This document shows, piece by piece, positions 44,713 through 55,705 of a stretch of 64,000 bases of DNA. The translations under genes were made by a program, and so were the position numbers. Source of the stretch: Monosporascus cannonballus (taxonomy: Eukaryota > Ascomycota > Sordariomycetes > Xylariales); NCBI GenBank assembly GCA_004154925.1, contig QJNS01000291.1:27865-91864 (forward strand). The letters are read 5' to 3'. How positions within the stretch are numbered: the stretch's first letter is position 1; each line of letters starts with the position of its first letter. The notes under the pieces are model-generated. The model did no database searches, was not told the origin of the DNA, and saw only the letters and a program-made list of their open reading frames with translations.

Positions 44713-45931
44713 CAAGCCTCGTAACGACATGGGAGTCCGCGTTAGTTCGGCCCTATTCTGGCATTTCAAGGTTACGGCACACATTTCCCGTCCAGGAACC
44801 AGCTAGATGCGCCGCCTCGATGATGATGCCTCTCTCATGGCAAGAATGTAGCTTTGTCTGGCCGAAATTAAGAAGAATCGACACCCAGTTCCCGACCTCG
44901 TTGGGGTGGAACCAATACATGATTTCAGTCTCCTCACTGTCGCTCTCAAATCCACTCAGGTCCCAGGTGAAGACGACATTTTGCAGCGAAGCTATGCGCG
45001 CGAGCTGGCGGTCGAGGGCTGCGTACAGAGGCTGAGCGCGAGTGATCTGTCTGTCAAGCACTACCATGTGCGTGCTGCAATTGATATAAAGGCGCTCAAT
45101 TGCAGCCACCGACGACATGATTTGAACGAATTCAGACAGGAGGAAAATGTTGGCGAGGTCGTCCTTCGGCAGATCGATGCTGAGGTATCGAAGGGATTTG
45201 AAGTTGCCAAGATCGAAAACGGCACCTGCAATAGGATTAGTCTGCTTAATGCATACCTTCGCCACCCGATTATTACCTGGATGCTTCAGCTGCAGGACCA
45301 AAGAAATGAGAGATGGAGCTGTTTTCCGCAAAAGCTTTGACACGACCTGATCATCGTGGCAGATTATAACGGCTCATTTTAAGTGCTCCAGCACAGGCTG
45401 TTCCGCCAACGCCGGCAGGAGACCATACCACGTCCCCGTACTTTCTTTGAAAATAACCAAGTGGCTCAGTCGAGGGATCAATGGCTGAGCGGACGACAGG
45501 GTCATCCCGACGCGGTCGTCCTGCGTTGAGAGGGTGAGTCCACCCAAGGCTAGACGCCGCAGTTCGGAGCTTCCAAGGATAGAAGGCGCCACATCTGATA
45601 GCTTTTCAGCCTTTAGAGAATGGATTTCCAAAACCTCGCAAGAAAGGAAGGACTTTAGTAGCTGTTCCTGCTCGCTCCTATCGTAATTCGTAAGGTCCAG
45701 ATGCACAATTATCAGCATTGTCATCGAGGTGAAATGCCTCAAAATTGCCAGCAATTCTCGCCGCCAGTCAGCAGAAGATACTCTAGATTCATCAATTTCG
45801 ACGCGACAGATATGGTGAGGTATCGTGCACTTAGGATCCAGCACAGATGAATAGCCTTTCGGGATGTGTTCATCGACCGTCAAGGTGGTGCGACCCCACA
45901 GAATCTCTCGGCTAGGAGCGACCCATTTTCG

Positions 45932-45936
45932 GCAGA
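45932..45936. repeat. Left target-site duplication of the solo LTR
   Basis: GCAGA directly left of the LTR; identical to 46124-46128 on the right. Confidence 0.8.
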
Positions 45937-46123
45937 TGTCGTGGAATAGGGGTATCTATGTTAGTCATCAAGCTCCCAGCACCCCGGAAGAACCTTATTC
46001 CGGCGCGCCCACAGTATATAGAGAGCTTCTTAGCCACCGCTCCCTGGAGCTCAATTCTAGCCAGACAATTATCACTTCTCACACTCTATGTTACCTTATC
46101 TACCGATCAGCTTAACTGTCACA
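45937..46123 (+). mobile_element. Solo LTR with 5-bp target-site duplication
   Basis: 187 bp, begins TGTCGTGG and ends TGTCACA, the TG...CA ends of LTRs. It is flanked on both sides by GCAGA (45932-45936 and 46124-46128), a perfect 5-bp duplication as left by an LTR-retroelement integrase. It contains a TATA-like TATATAGAG near 46016. A diverged copy with the same ends lies at 48615-48819. No internal retroelement coding sequence is present, so this is a solo LTR left by LTR-LTR recombination. It interrupts the F-box codons of the minus-strand gene. Confidence 0.82.
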
Positions 46124-46128
46124 GCAGA
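46124..46128. repeat. Right target-site duplication of the solo LTR
   Basis: GCAGA directly right of the LTR. Removing the LTR and one copy restores the F-box reading frame exactly. Confidence 0.8.
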
Positions 46129-46210
46129 CCAACGCCATATTCGGCAATGAGGGATGGAGATAGTGAAGGATTTGGAGAAGTAATTCAGGTGCTAGATCAT
46201 CTATAGACAT

Positions 46211-46748
46211 GGTGGCAATAGGCGCAGCTCAAATGAGCTCAGATATTCTTGGCTTGATTTAGTTGCCAACCAAAGCTGCGGTGGCAGGAGAAAGTGAGGT
46301 TTACAATAAGTTCCATCAACTGGGCCGCGTTTCGGTTAAAAAGATCCCTATGAGGGGTCGTCACTCCAAGAATGATTGCCTACAGCTCAGCTTATGAGGT
46401 TCAACCAATAGATCATGGGGGAGGCTCTGCATCATGTCTTAGTAATGCTCTGTCATAGTCCTACCCTGCGACGTCGCGAGAAACTGTTCCGGACCTTTTC
46501 TCGACCGTTAGATCATCATGGGCTGTTGGAAACAACATTTTAATAGTGCGGAGGTGATGTAGGCTCTTTTGGAAGAGAGCGTGGATATGACGAGGACCGG
46601 ATGGGGACGTGGGAAGTCAGAAAGCTTGAGCGGCACTATTAAATGTCCGTAATAGCATTTGTTAGACCGGAAATTGGCCCATTGGTGCAACCCTCCGGCC
46701 AGCCAGCGTTTCGGCAAATGCATGTCTGATAGAGGAGCCGGCCGGGTG
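46211..46748. other. Upstream flank of the F-box gene
   Basis: Presumed promoter of the broken F-box gene, up to the end of the HET-type fragment. A short minus-strand frame at 46508-46723 has no recognisable content. Confidence 0.35.
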
Positions 46749-47343
46749 CTATCTCGAAGGTGATTCGGTGTCAGCGATCAGCGTCCTCCAGAACGCGTCG
46801 CCAGATGCAGTTCCCGAAGCCTCCAAACGCCAAAGATACCTAGTGTCGAGAATATCGGTCCAGTTGCAGTCAGCTTCGAGTTGATGTAGCGATACTGACG
46901 CGTCGGCAATGGTGTCGAAGTATGCACCCCTCAAGCATAGAATACTGTCATCTATCGGTAGAGCAACTGTCGTTGCGTTCCGTCCTTCGTTTGCCAGGTC
47001 CCATAATGCTTCACACGGGTTTGGGAATTCTGTATGGCTTGACGCACACGACGATCTTGACACTCCGCCAACCCATGAGAGTGGATATCCCGGTGCAATG
47101 GCCGCCTCCACGATGACTGGGTCTAGTTAGCATACGCTGATGAAGACAGTCCCTGGCCACAAGACCATGGGATGTTGACGAGTTGCCTACTGCGGATCGC
47201 AGGATGTGTCTGAGCTTCAGAAATAGAAAGTTCAGAAGGCTGGGGTTGGTGTTGCATGGGGTGACGCATCCAAGAAAGTCGGCTTCACATCGGATCTTGT
47301 TGCTATTCTGGACCACAGGGATCTTAGTAATACTGATGTACAC
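46749..47343 (-). pseudogene. Fragment of a HET-type incompatibility protein
   Basis: Minus-strand exon-like segment from about 47105 to 46749, preceded by a CTAAC branch-like site and ACCCAG acceptor. It reads LRGAYFDTIADASVSL and then SGDAFWRTLIADTESP. The FWRTLIAD segment is typical of the part of HET proteins that follows the HET domain. A possible upstream exon lies in another frame at about 47155-47343 (KIRCEADFLGCVTPC, then LNFLFLKLRHILRSAVGN). No HET motifs themselves are present, so this is a truncated remnant or a partial gene. The family call rests on one short motif. Confidence 0.4.
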
Positions 47344-48614
47344 CTCGATCTAGATGTTCTTGACGAATCTCTGGGCCGCGTAAACAAGTTTTCTTCTCCC
47401 GATGGCTTCCTCCCTGAGGGCCTAGCTGGTCTCATGACCATGATCCCTACTAAGTCAACGTAACCTCATTGGTTGTCTGCTCATTCAACCCACTACTTGA
47501 AGGAGGAGATGCAGTAGCCCGCCCTGCGGCGAAAGCTATACGTACATTCGTCAATAAGCAGTTTCTTGTTTACGAGTAATGGAAAGAGCGCGACTGCTGA
47601 CTTTGTAGGTTTCGGATAAGATCTACCACGGGTCCCTGTGATTTTCTACCGCTTGTTCCGGGGCCGTTTTCAACCGCAAGGACTGTGCGCTGGCCTTCAA
47701 TGCTTGATTTCTCGCGGTTACTACGACCGAAATCCGCACCTATCAATTGTTTCTAATTACAAGGACTGCAGCTGATCGAGGACTTCCTCATGGGCGACCG
47801 TCGCATCCGTACTACGCAACGTCGCTCACTTAAAGTGTCAAAATTGCTAGGGGTAAGAACACATCAGTAGCCCAAAAGTTGAATCGAGCTTTGAAAGTTC
47901 GTTCAGTAGTCTAATTGAATTCTCTTGCGTTATAACAGCCGAGAGCCATGAGCTAACTAGGGCGTTAGGATCCATTGACGTTTTGCTAAGAATTTGTGAG
48001 GCCGAACTAGGCCAATACAGATCATGATCTAGTTACTTTTCGACTCGCAACAGCGAAACATGATCCCCCGGACATTAATAAGGAACAGGGCCCAGATACG
48101 AGGCTCCATTATTTTGAGCTATAGCCACGGCTCCCGCCGCCGAGTATTGGATAAAAGTTTAGAGCCAACTGATATCCGACTACAGCTGAATTAAACGCAA
48201 CTTTCCTATGCTCGCTAGATACATAAAGCGTATTAACTACGTTCTCATTGGATGAGCGGGCTGAACGACAATCTAAACTTTTGTGTCAATGGATTGCGCC
48301 CTGCCTGTCTCCCAGGTATTAGCTGGCGCATTCACTCCCTCGCTTAGACTATTTCTAATATAGCTATCATAGTGAATAATGGAACTAGGACTCAAACTCC
48401 AAAGGTAGAATCTCTAGGATCCAATAATCTGTTCTTAAACGGACGACGTGATCTGCGATATTGTCTAACTCTGACCTAAGCCTTCTAAATGTTGGTGGGC
48501 GGCCACACGGTGAATACTAGAGAATTTGTCCGGATTTAGACCGAGGAATCACTTGACTATTCTCACCCTGTTTTTGTAGGTATAACATTATCGAATACCC
48601 TTATAATGCTATGG

Positions 48615-48819
48615 TGTCGTAGAATAGGGGTAGCTCTGTTAGTCATCAGAGCTCCAAGCCATGTAAGCGCCCCGGAATAAGGGTATTCCGGGAAGCCCAC
48701 AGGATATAGAGAGCTTCCCAGCTACCACTCCTTAGAGCCCAAAATCCAGTCAGACAATTATATTATCACTTCACACGCTCGATTATCAACCATATCTTCG
48801 GATCAGCTTAACTCTCACA
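48615..48819 (+). mobile_element. Diverged solo LTR (second copy)
   Basis: About 205 bp, begins TGTCGTAGAATAGGGG and ends CTCTCACA. It aligns along its whole length with the LTR at 45937, including GTTAGTCATC, the TATAGAGAGCTTC block, CAGACAATTAT and the terminal GATCAGCTTAACT. The expected target duplication is imperfect (TATGG left, CATTG right). It contains a perfect 9-bp inverted repeat, listed separately. No internal retroelement sequence is adjacent. Confidence 0.7.
48671..48692. repeat. Perfect 9-bp inverted repeat inside the LTR
   Basis: CCCGGAATA and TATTCCGGG, separated by four bases. The corresponding place in the 45937 copy keeps only CCGGAA...TTCCGG (45984-46003). Could be a cis element of the LTR or a hairpin. 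Confidence 0.7.
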
Positions 48820-49271
48820 CATTGTAAAATATTCCAAAACGTAGAAAAGGTACCCTGATTGCTTAGGTGTCATAATATAATAAAAAAAGGAAATCCCACT
48901 TTTCATCGGAGTATGAATACTCCCTTGCAAATATGCAAAAAGCCGGAGATGTGTTAAAACGTGCGCAAGGATCTCAATATAACGACATAACTGGTGTTGC
49001 ATATACCTGATAGGAATTGAGGTACCCGTAATACAGACCTTTGGCGGCCTACGCGACTCACTAGCCACTCATATTATCTGTATAGAACGTTAGGAGATAG
49101 ACGCGAAACAGAAATTTTACGTAGCAGGCTGAAGGGTTTCAGGGGCAACGGTCAGGAACACTGTTCGATGACATTTAAGGCAACTCGCTAACAAACGCGC
49201 AGGCTGCGCCACAGTGTTGGCCTCTTTGGAGGCCCCAAAAGTGAAGTGTACGGGAATATATATTTAGGTCA

Positions 49272-52200
49272 ATGCCACTAACATCAGGGCGGTTTCTTGA
49301 CGGAGCAAAAAACAAATTGAAAAGCAAAATAGATATTCAAACGGTTGAGTTTAATGAATGGAAACTCGCAGCTGCCATAATGCCACCAAATCAAAGAGAG
49401 CGCCGGGAGGGGAAACGCCGTTTAATGGAGAAGTACAGGATTGAGTTTGTCGGACCTATCGACTCTCTCAACGAAAGAGACCAGGCCCGTAATCATCACC
49501 GCATCATCGTATCCCACATTCGTCGCCTGGGCAGAACCGAGTTTGCTCAATATCACGAAAGCGTCATGGCTGATTCGAACGAGCGGCCCTGGAGGGATCA
49601 GATTCGGCGTCGTGCTAAACGCATTGCTGACCTTGCCCAGATATGTCGCAAGGGGCGGAAGAACGAGCTCGGCTGGCGCCTGTCTTTGGAATCAGAGATT
49701 ATGGCGAGGTTCACCGTCGAGGTCGCGTGGTGAGTTCTCCTCGGGCGGCAGCTACTACCTTTTATATTATTCACGCCATTAATATGTGGTGACTCCCAGC
49801 CGCAGGTGTTGTGGCAGGCTGTGGCGCTCTGAACAGGAGGTTACTCCAGCTTCAGCCAATCCGAGCAGCACATCCTTACAACCTCGAAATCTGAAGAAAC
49901 GGCAGGAGAAGCGAACACCCTGCGTCTGTCAATCCGATAGACACAAGGAAGATCCGTACGTGTCCTCAATCTCCTGTCTGCTTTTGCTTGGTCACATAAC
50001 GGTCTCCTGAAACCTACTGCAGTGCAGAGCAAGGCATCAACCCCCTCTTCGACGACCGCGCCGACGAGGCAATCCTCTATGACGAGGAGCTTCGAGCCCA
50101 GCTTCCAAGACGGGAGGAAAAGCCGGACCGAGTTTACGGCATCCGCGAAACCAAACGACTTCAGCGAATCCTTGGGATGGAAGACCGACGATTCGGTGCA
50201 GGCGGGAAACTCCTTGAGAAGACTCTGCGCACCACGCCATTTCGTGCCGACGGCGAGCCAATCCTCTTTCCCTTCCTAATCTTGGAGGCCAAATCCGAAA
50301 AAGGCGCTGATTCCTTTACCAACATTGAAGTGCAGACAGCCTTCGCAATTCGAGAACTGCTAATGCTTCAGGATGAGCTGCGGCTAGCTGCGCAGCAAGG
50401 CGATGATTGGGAAGGGGGTCCTTTGGTATGGTTCTTGTCGAATAAGGGGGAGCATTGGAGGGTATGTATCGGATACATTGACACGAAGAGTAGCCCGCCG
50501 CGGTTTGTAAGTAACTGTGCTTTAGCCCGTGCGCCCCTTCATCCTCGTTTGGACCTTCGCTGAGATCTCAACACAGTTGGTTGCAAGGCTTTGGGAAGGC
50601 TCTGTGGACTCAACCGACGATGCACTCCGGCTCTTACTCATCATAGATTATATTTGCGACTGGTCGCGAGACATATACCGCGAGTCGGTCGTACAAGGTT
50701 TGCGTTCGCTCGTTGTCGGCGACTCTAGGAGCTTAGCGTACGATACCGACATCTTCTCCCTGGCGGATCGCGTCAATCAGTGGCAGCATGACGGGGGTGA
50801 TGATCAAGAGGGAGTATCCAACACTGCTGGGCCACAAGTTGACCGGGATGCATTACGGGCCTTCGATACACCGCATGGGGCGATCCGAGACATCCGATAT
50901 CTACGGTCGCGCTTCGTCGCTCTCTATATCACAGAGGACAACATTAGCTTGTTTTTGCAGTCAATGCAGTCACAGCAGGAATCTAGGACGATGGCAGCAT
51001 CACTGCTCCACCTCTTTAAGGGCGCATGGCGTGTCAGGAGAGATGGTCTAGATGCTCTCGAACTGACGTGGACGGGCACAGACCGCGATAGCTCGGACAT
51101 GTATCCGCCAGACAAGAAGTTTCTTGTCGTCGCTACCATTTCGGCATATATTTCGCCCGACTGGCAGCAAACTCTGGAAGTGGGCTACGTGGCCGTGGCA
51201 GAAGACTTGCTCCACGTATTTCTTGACATCGCCGGCCAGCAATCACGCACAGGTCACGAGCTCTCCAATTTCCCATTCGTAGAAAGCGACACCTTCAAGA
51301 CGAATTTCGCATTCATGCGCCAACATAAACCGACGGACATTCTGCTTGGATGCATCTCGAGAAACTGTCTTTCTACCACTATCAGGACTCGAAAACGCAT
51401 TACCTCGAATGATGTACGAACTGTCGCCTCTGTCGAGGAAACCAAGGAAGGGATCACGTACCGGCTAGATGCTGCTATCTGCCCAGATTTAACGGGAAGG
51501 ACGCATGATTTCATATCCACGCTATACAGGCGGCACAAAATCGGTCGTCAGGAACCCCCCTCGTCTGTCTTCCGAATATCCAGCCAACTTCAGAAGCAGG
51601 GTCCGTTGGACTGCCCACCCCTTGCGTGGGAGGATGCCTTGGTAGCCATACCGGAGCTACCAGATAACGAGAAACGAGAGATATTGTTTGCGGTGTCCAA
51701 AAACCCGCCTTCAGCAGTGACACTTGCAGAGCTTTGTATATTTGTCACGGACCCAATCGCTATTACATCATCATCACTAGCAGAGCGCATAGCCAATTCG
51801 ATTTCTCCCTGGCAGTTCCAGGTCGGGAGATTTGATCACCAACCCGGCTGGCCCCGTGGCCGGAATAAAAAGGATGTGATAGTACGAGAAGCTGGATTCT
51901 CCGACTCCGTAGAGTCTTACCTCGACAGTCTGAAAGTGTGCCGGTTTGAAGATAATGAAGGTAGTGAGAACCTGGCAACACGGACCTGGGGAGCGGTGGA
52001 GCCAAACAGCCGATTCGACATCGTCTCAGCGCCGGGAGTCGCCTTTACCTTTCTTGACGCATTGGACTTTGCGGACAGTGTACCACGCCGGCGGATGACA
52101 TCCATCACATGGCGCAATCCTCAACCGGGCGTCAGTCCGATATCATCTTCCCATGGGATGAAATCCGTATATCTTGACCGTGACAAGCTTGGAGCTGACA

Positions 52201-52715
52201 TAGCCGGCCCATCATCAAATGTTCCAGAAAATCCGATTCCGGGATTATCAGGTTCTGGTGCGGCCAGGCCGCGAAGCGAGAGATCAGGAGAAACCCGGCT
52301 TTTGTCTAGCGGGCGAAACGGTGAAGGCTCTCGAAGCAAGGGAAAACAACGTGCCAAAGATGGATCACCTCGAACTCCGCCGGCCGGGCCGCTGGAGTCC
52401 GGAGCAAACGCTAGCGGAAACGTGGTCCCGGATGACGTGCCTTCCAATCAGGGCAACTCGAATGGTCGACCTGTTTCCCAGCAGACTGACAGCGACCATA
52501 CGGCTCAGGCCGTCATGCCAGATGGGGCAGGCTCCACGTCAGTGGCGTTAGCGAAACGTTCAGTGATTGAGATTGAAAACTCGGATAGTGAAGGCGAGCC
52601 GACTATAACCTCACCTCGGAAACGCGCCCGACACAATGGTGGTACAACTTTCTCGCGGGATGCTTTGGATGATGCAGAGTTAGATAAACTCTTAAGGGAC
52701 GGATACTTTTCATAG
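49272..52715 (+). CDS. Large protein with PD-(D/E)XK nuclease-like core
   Basis: Model: join(49272..49729, 49806..49955, 50023..50506, 50577..52715), 1076 residues, phases consistent, donors GTGAGT, GTACGT and GTAAGT. The N-terminal 200 residues are basic and Arg-rich (EIMARFTVEVAW at the first junction). Residues about 225-310 hold an ordered set typical of PD-(D/E)XK nucleases: PDRVYGI (P237-D238), FPFLILEAK (E291, K293), then Q307 in IEVQTAFAIREL. Metal-dependent nucleases and many inactive relatives share this fold. The next 450 residues are globular without a recognised domain. The last 200 are disordered, with a basic segment (PRKRARH) and an acidic one (IEIENSDSEGE), suggesting a nuclear protein. 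Genes with this layout occur as variable families in moulds, as far as I recall. No frame damage is seen. Function unknown. Confidence 0.7.
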
Positions 52716-54766
52716 AATATCCTATCATGTGTATAAGGCTCCTCTACATCAGCCTGGAAAACGCGAGAGAGGCTAGTTGCTTCACTTCGAAATATGCCCA
52801 TCTATCTGTACTTTCATTCACAGCGGGGTAGCCCTTCTATAACGGTCGACGCACTAAATCCCGTAATAACACCTTCGTCTTTCGCTACTCCGTTTCCGAA
52901 GTATCCGTTCGAGTTTCGGCAATAGTCTAATCACCATATCTAGAGAATGCAGAAGAATGTCCCCAGTACACAAAAGAAAGGGCGATCCAATGTTCCTGAG
53001 TCAACCGACTGTGTCGGCCATAACTCGCAGGGTGTGGAGTGGCCTCAGGCCCTACATCTTACATGGATGTGGCCTTGGAGCACTAGCTACAGTCTCTTTC
53101 CCTTCTGTTTCCCGACTCAGTATATTCACCTTGACCTGGACATCAGTGTCGCTAGGGGAAGGGAGGGATGAAGGTAGAGGATTGACTGTGGAAAGGCAAG
53201 ACATGAAATACCAACTCCTGGCAGGCTCCGGCCAGTCCGCCCCGAACACTCCACGACGCTTTGCTGGATCCGCCGAGATTCCGTTATCTAGCGGATCTCC
53301 GGGCAGATGTAGGCGGTGTAAGGCAAGCCGAGAATTAGGGAGGCCGACCCAGAAGTCTAACGCCAGTAAGGTTGATGAAGCGATCCATTCCGGATGGGAG
53401 TATAAGACGATCTTGGCAGTCAAACCGGATCGCGTGGAAGAAGCCGAGGGAAGTTTGGGCTGGATCTTGGTAATAGCTCCAATCCTGACATGTACCGCCA
53501 TGGCCTTGCCATGTTGGCGACGTTCTTAACAATTCTGGCTGGCGGTCTTTTCGGGTTTTGGTTCTCCCTGAGCCGCCCGCGGGACTCGCATTGCCCTTGC
53601 CCTGGCGTCCAGAGCGTGCTCTCAAACATGGCCTGATTCACCATCACAAGCTCAGAGCGCTGGTCCATTAATTGGGAGTTGAGGAAGGCCGCCATGTCGT
53701 CTAGCAAAACATTACCTTTGCGAGGATCAGTCATGACAGTTGAGCAACCTTGATATCCAGGACAACGAATACGAGAATCGGATAATAAGGATTTGGTTTT
53801 CATGTGGTCTAGTCATTTTATCAGGGTCAATAGGCGCTTTGGATTACTCGGCCATCATCGAGACATAAATTTCGGATTAGCACGTAGAAATGGTAGCGAT
53901 GTGATATACCCAGCCGGCCGGACATGGCTTAGCTATTCTGGCTAGAGCTTCCGTGGGTGACGCAATCATATCTTATCACATATGCAACACCTCACAGCGC
54001 CGGGCGATCAGGAGTCAAAAGTCCGTAAATGTCTCGACCGTTGCACGTGTTCGGTAGACGGCCACAAGATATCACCTATCGTTTCTTGAAGGGCCATATG
54101 GCCAAGTTGTGCCGAAAAGGGGAAATGAGGAACTAGACTTTTGGATTCGCCGAGTTATGTTGACCAGCGTGGGCTTGCTAACCATAACTGGAAAAGCGAA
54201 TATCGTGGGAGTTTGGTGGGGAGCGTTAAAACTGAACCGGGCTTACCATAGAGCCTGCACGAGTTCTACCCAGCTCCAGGGTTGCGCGAGGAGACATATC
54301 CGATGCGGTTTTCCATCCTCGGTAACACATGCGCCAGATACCATGGCAGACACGTAGACTGTGTAAAAGGGGGTGCTACGTATATCCATGGGGATATCGG
54401 TGGTGATATGCAATGTTGCAGCCGAGTTTATCGATTCGCTATATCTAAATTGTCAATTAGGCGGTTGTTTTCGAGCAGTTCCGAGCATGTATCTAATTCG
54501 ACAGTAATGCTTCTAATCCGAGCTGAATATTTTTCCAGACCACATATTCTAGGGTGGGTTCGGGGCTCACGACTCTCCTACCCCCTTGAGCGCACGCAAA
54601 GCAGCATATGTGGACAGTGAGTACCGTTAGTCCTTTTCGAGACCTTCGAGTTCTCTATTCTCGAGTAATTTATACATAGTGCAAGCTTAAGAGGCGATGC
54701 TCTGATCAGACGTTCCTCGGGAGCTAGGCCACGTGCCGGTGTGTCCGCTTCCTTTTCTTCCCGTAT
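52716..54766. other. Intergenic region, one weak open frame
   Basis: No gene is firmly supported. A minus-strand frame at 53803-53420 (ATG start) reads partly protein-like (SDSRIRCPGYQGCSTVMTD, then MAAFLNSQLMDQRSELVM). Its CPGYQ recalls the end of fungal Zn2Cys6 DNA-binding domains, but the rest of such a domain is absent. A plus-strand frame at 52957-53529 overlaps it, so neither is called as a gene. Confidence 0.3.
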
Positions 54767-55705
54767 TCACGCCCCTTCCTCCTTCTTCTTATCCGCGTCT
54801 TCCTTCTTGGCCCTCCTCGTCAGGATCTCGTCGACGATGCCCATCTCCCGGGCCTCCTGAGCTGTGAGGTACTTGTCGCGCTCCATGAGCTCCTCGATGT
54901 CACGCAGGCTGTACCTCTCCTCACCGAGGGCGGCGTTGAGGTGGCGGCGGTAGATCTCGTTGACCTGCTCGCGCGTGCGCTGGATCTGGTTCGCATAAAT
55001 CAAAATGTCGCTCGCGGGGCCCTGGGTGCCGCCGAGCGGCTGGTGGATCATGACGCTGCTGTGCGGCAGCGCGTACCGCTTGCCCCGCTCGCCGCCGGCC
55101 AGCAGCAGCGACCCCATCGACGCCGCCTGCCCCAGGCACACGGTCGACACCGGCGACCGGATATACGTCATCGTGTCGTAGATGGAGAGCCCCGCCGTCA
55201 CCGAACCCCCCGGCGAGTCGATGTACATGGTGACGGCCTTGTCGGGGTTGTCGGACTCGAGCCACAGGAGCTGTGCCACCACCGAGGCCGACACCGTGTC
55301 GTCTATCGGTCCGTTGAGGCATATTATGCGCTCCTGCAATTGCGATTGGCTGAGCATAAACTGCTTCCCGCAACCAACTTGGAGATGAGACGTACTTGCA
55401 AGAGCTTAGAGAAGATGTCGTCTGTACGTCAAGTTCATCAGCATGCATGGCGGCAGACCCCCCACATGGCCCGGATATCTACGAACATGTCCTCCAGCCA
55501 CCGGACTGTCCTGTTAGCTGTCGTTCCTTAATGGCGCATTGTCGCAAGTAGATGCTGCCATACGTACTGTGACCTCTGTGATGTATGGTAAGGGAATGGC
55601 CCCTCGTGGGGGCTGACTGGGACTACCGGGGAACTCAGAGAAACATCGCGTCTGCCCCGCCGGTATCCTTCTGAGCAGTCGTAACAGCGGTCTTTGACAA
55701 TTCAT
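54767..55705 (-). CDS. clpP: Mitochondrial ATP-dependent Clp protease proteolytic subunit
   Basis: Serine protease that forms a double heptameric ring with ClpX in the mitochondrial matrix. Minus-strand exons 55705..55568, 55505..55487, 55421..55396 and 55333..54767, 249 residues. Exons 2 and 3 are micro-exons of 19 and 26 bases; only this splicing rebuilds the conserved GGWRTYDIFSKLLQERIICL. Residues 1-30 are Arg-rich without acids up to Glu24 (RPLLRLLRRIPAGQTR), a mitochondrial targeting peptide. The catalytic triad is Ser133 in QAASMGS, His158 in MIHQPLGG and Asp214 in ERDKYLTAQEA. The C-terminus is a short Lys/Glu/Asp-rich tail. Donors are GTACGT, GTTCGT and GTACGT. The start codon is 291 bases from that of a divergent gene for another probably mitochondrial protein. 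Confidence 0.9.

Larger units (their letters stand above)
44753..46210 (-). pseudogene. F-box / leucine-rich-type protein gene broken by an LTR and a stop
   Basis: ATG at 46208-46210 in the context GCCACCATG. The first 29 codons read MSIDDLAPELLLQILHYLHP and on to ALVC, the N-terminal half of an F-box, which recruits SCF ubiquitin ligase through Skp1. A 187-bp LTR (45937-46123) follows. The frame resumes exactly at CGA AAA TGG (RKWVAPSREILWGRTT), the second half of the F-box. It then continues with Leu-rich segments (LRRLALGGLTLSTQDD) to an in-frame TGA at 45374-45376, beyond which the same frame runs on (AVIICHDDQVVSKLLRKTAP and FKSLRYLSIDLPKDD) to the natural end at 44753. Without the LTR and the TGA it would be about 421 codons, normal for fungal F-box proteins. 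Sequence is otherwise well kept, so inactivation is probably recent. Confidence 0.75.
47344..49271. other. Gene-poor, AT-richer stretch with one LTR
   Basis: Short frames and many stops on both strands. No coding segment was recognised. It contains the LTR copy at 48615-48819. The last bases before 49272 should be the promoter of the nuclease-like gene. Confidence 0.4.

Noticed and set aside
45937..46123. First interpretation of this stretch as an F-box gene intron or 5' exon
   Set aside because: It is repeated at 48.6 kb, has TGT...ACA ends and a 5-bp target duplication, and its removal rejoins the F-box frame; an LTR explains all of this.
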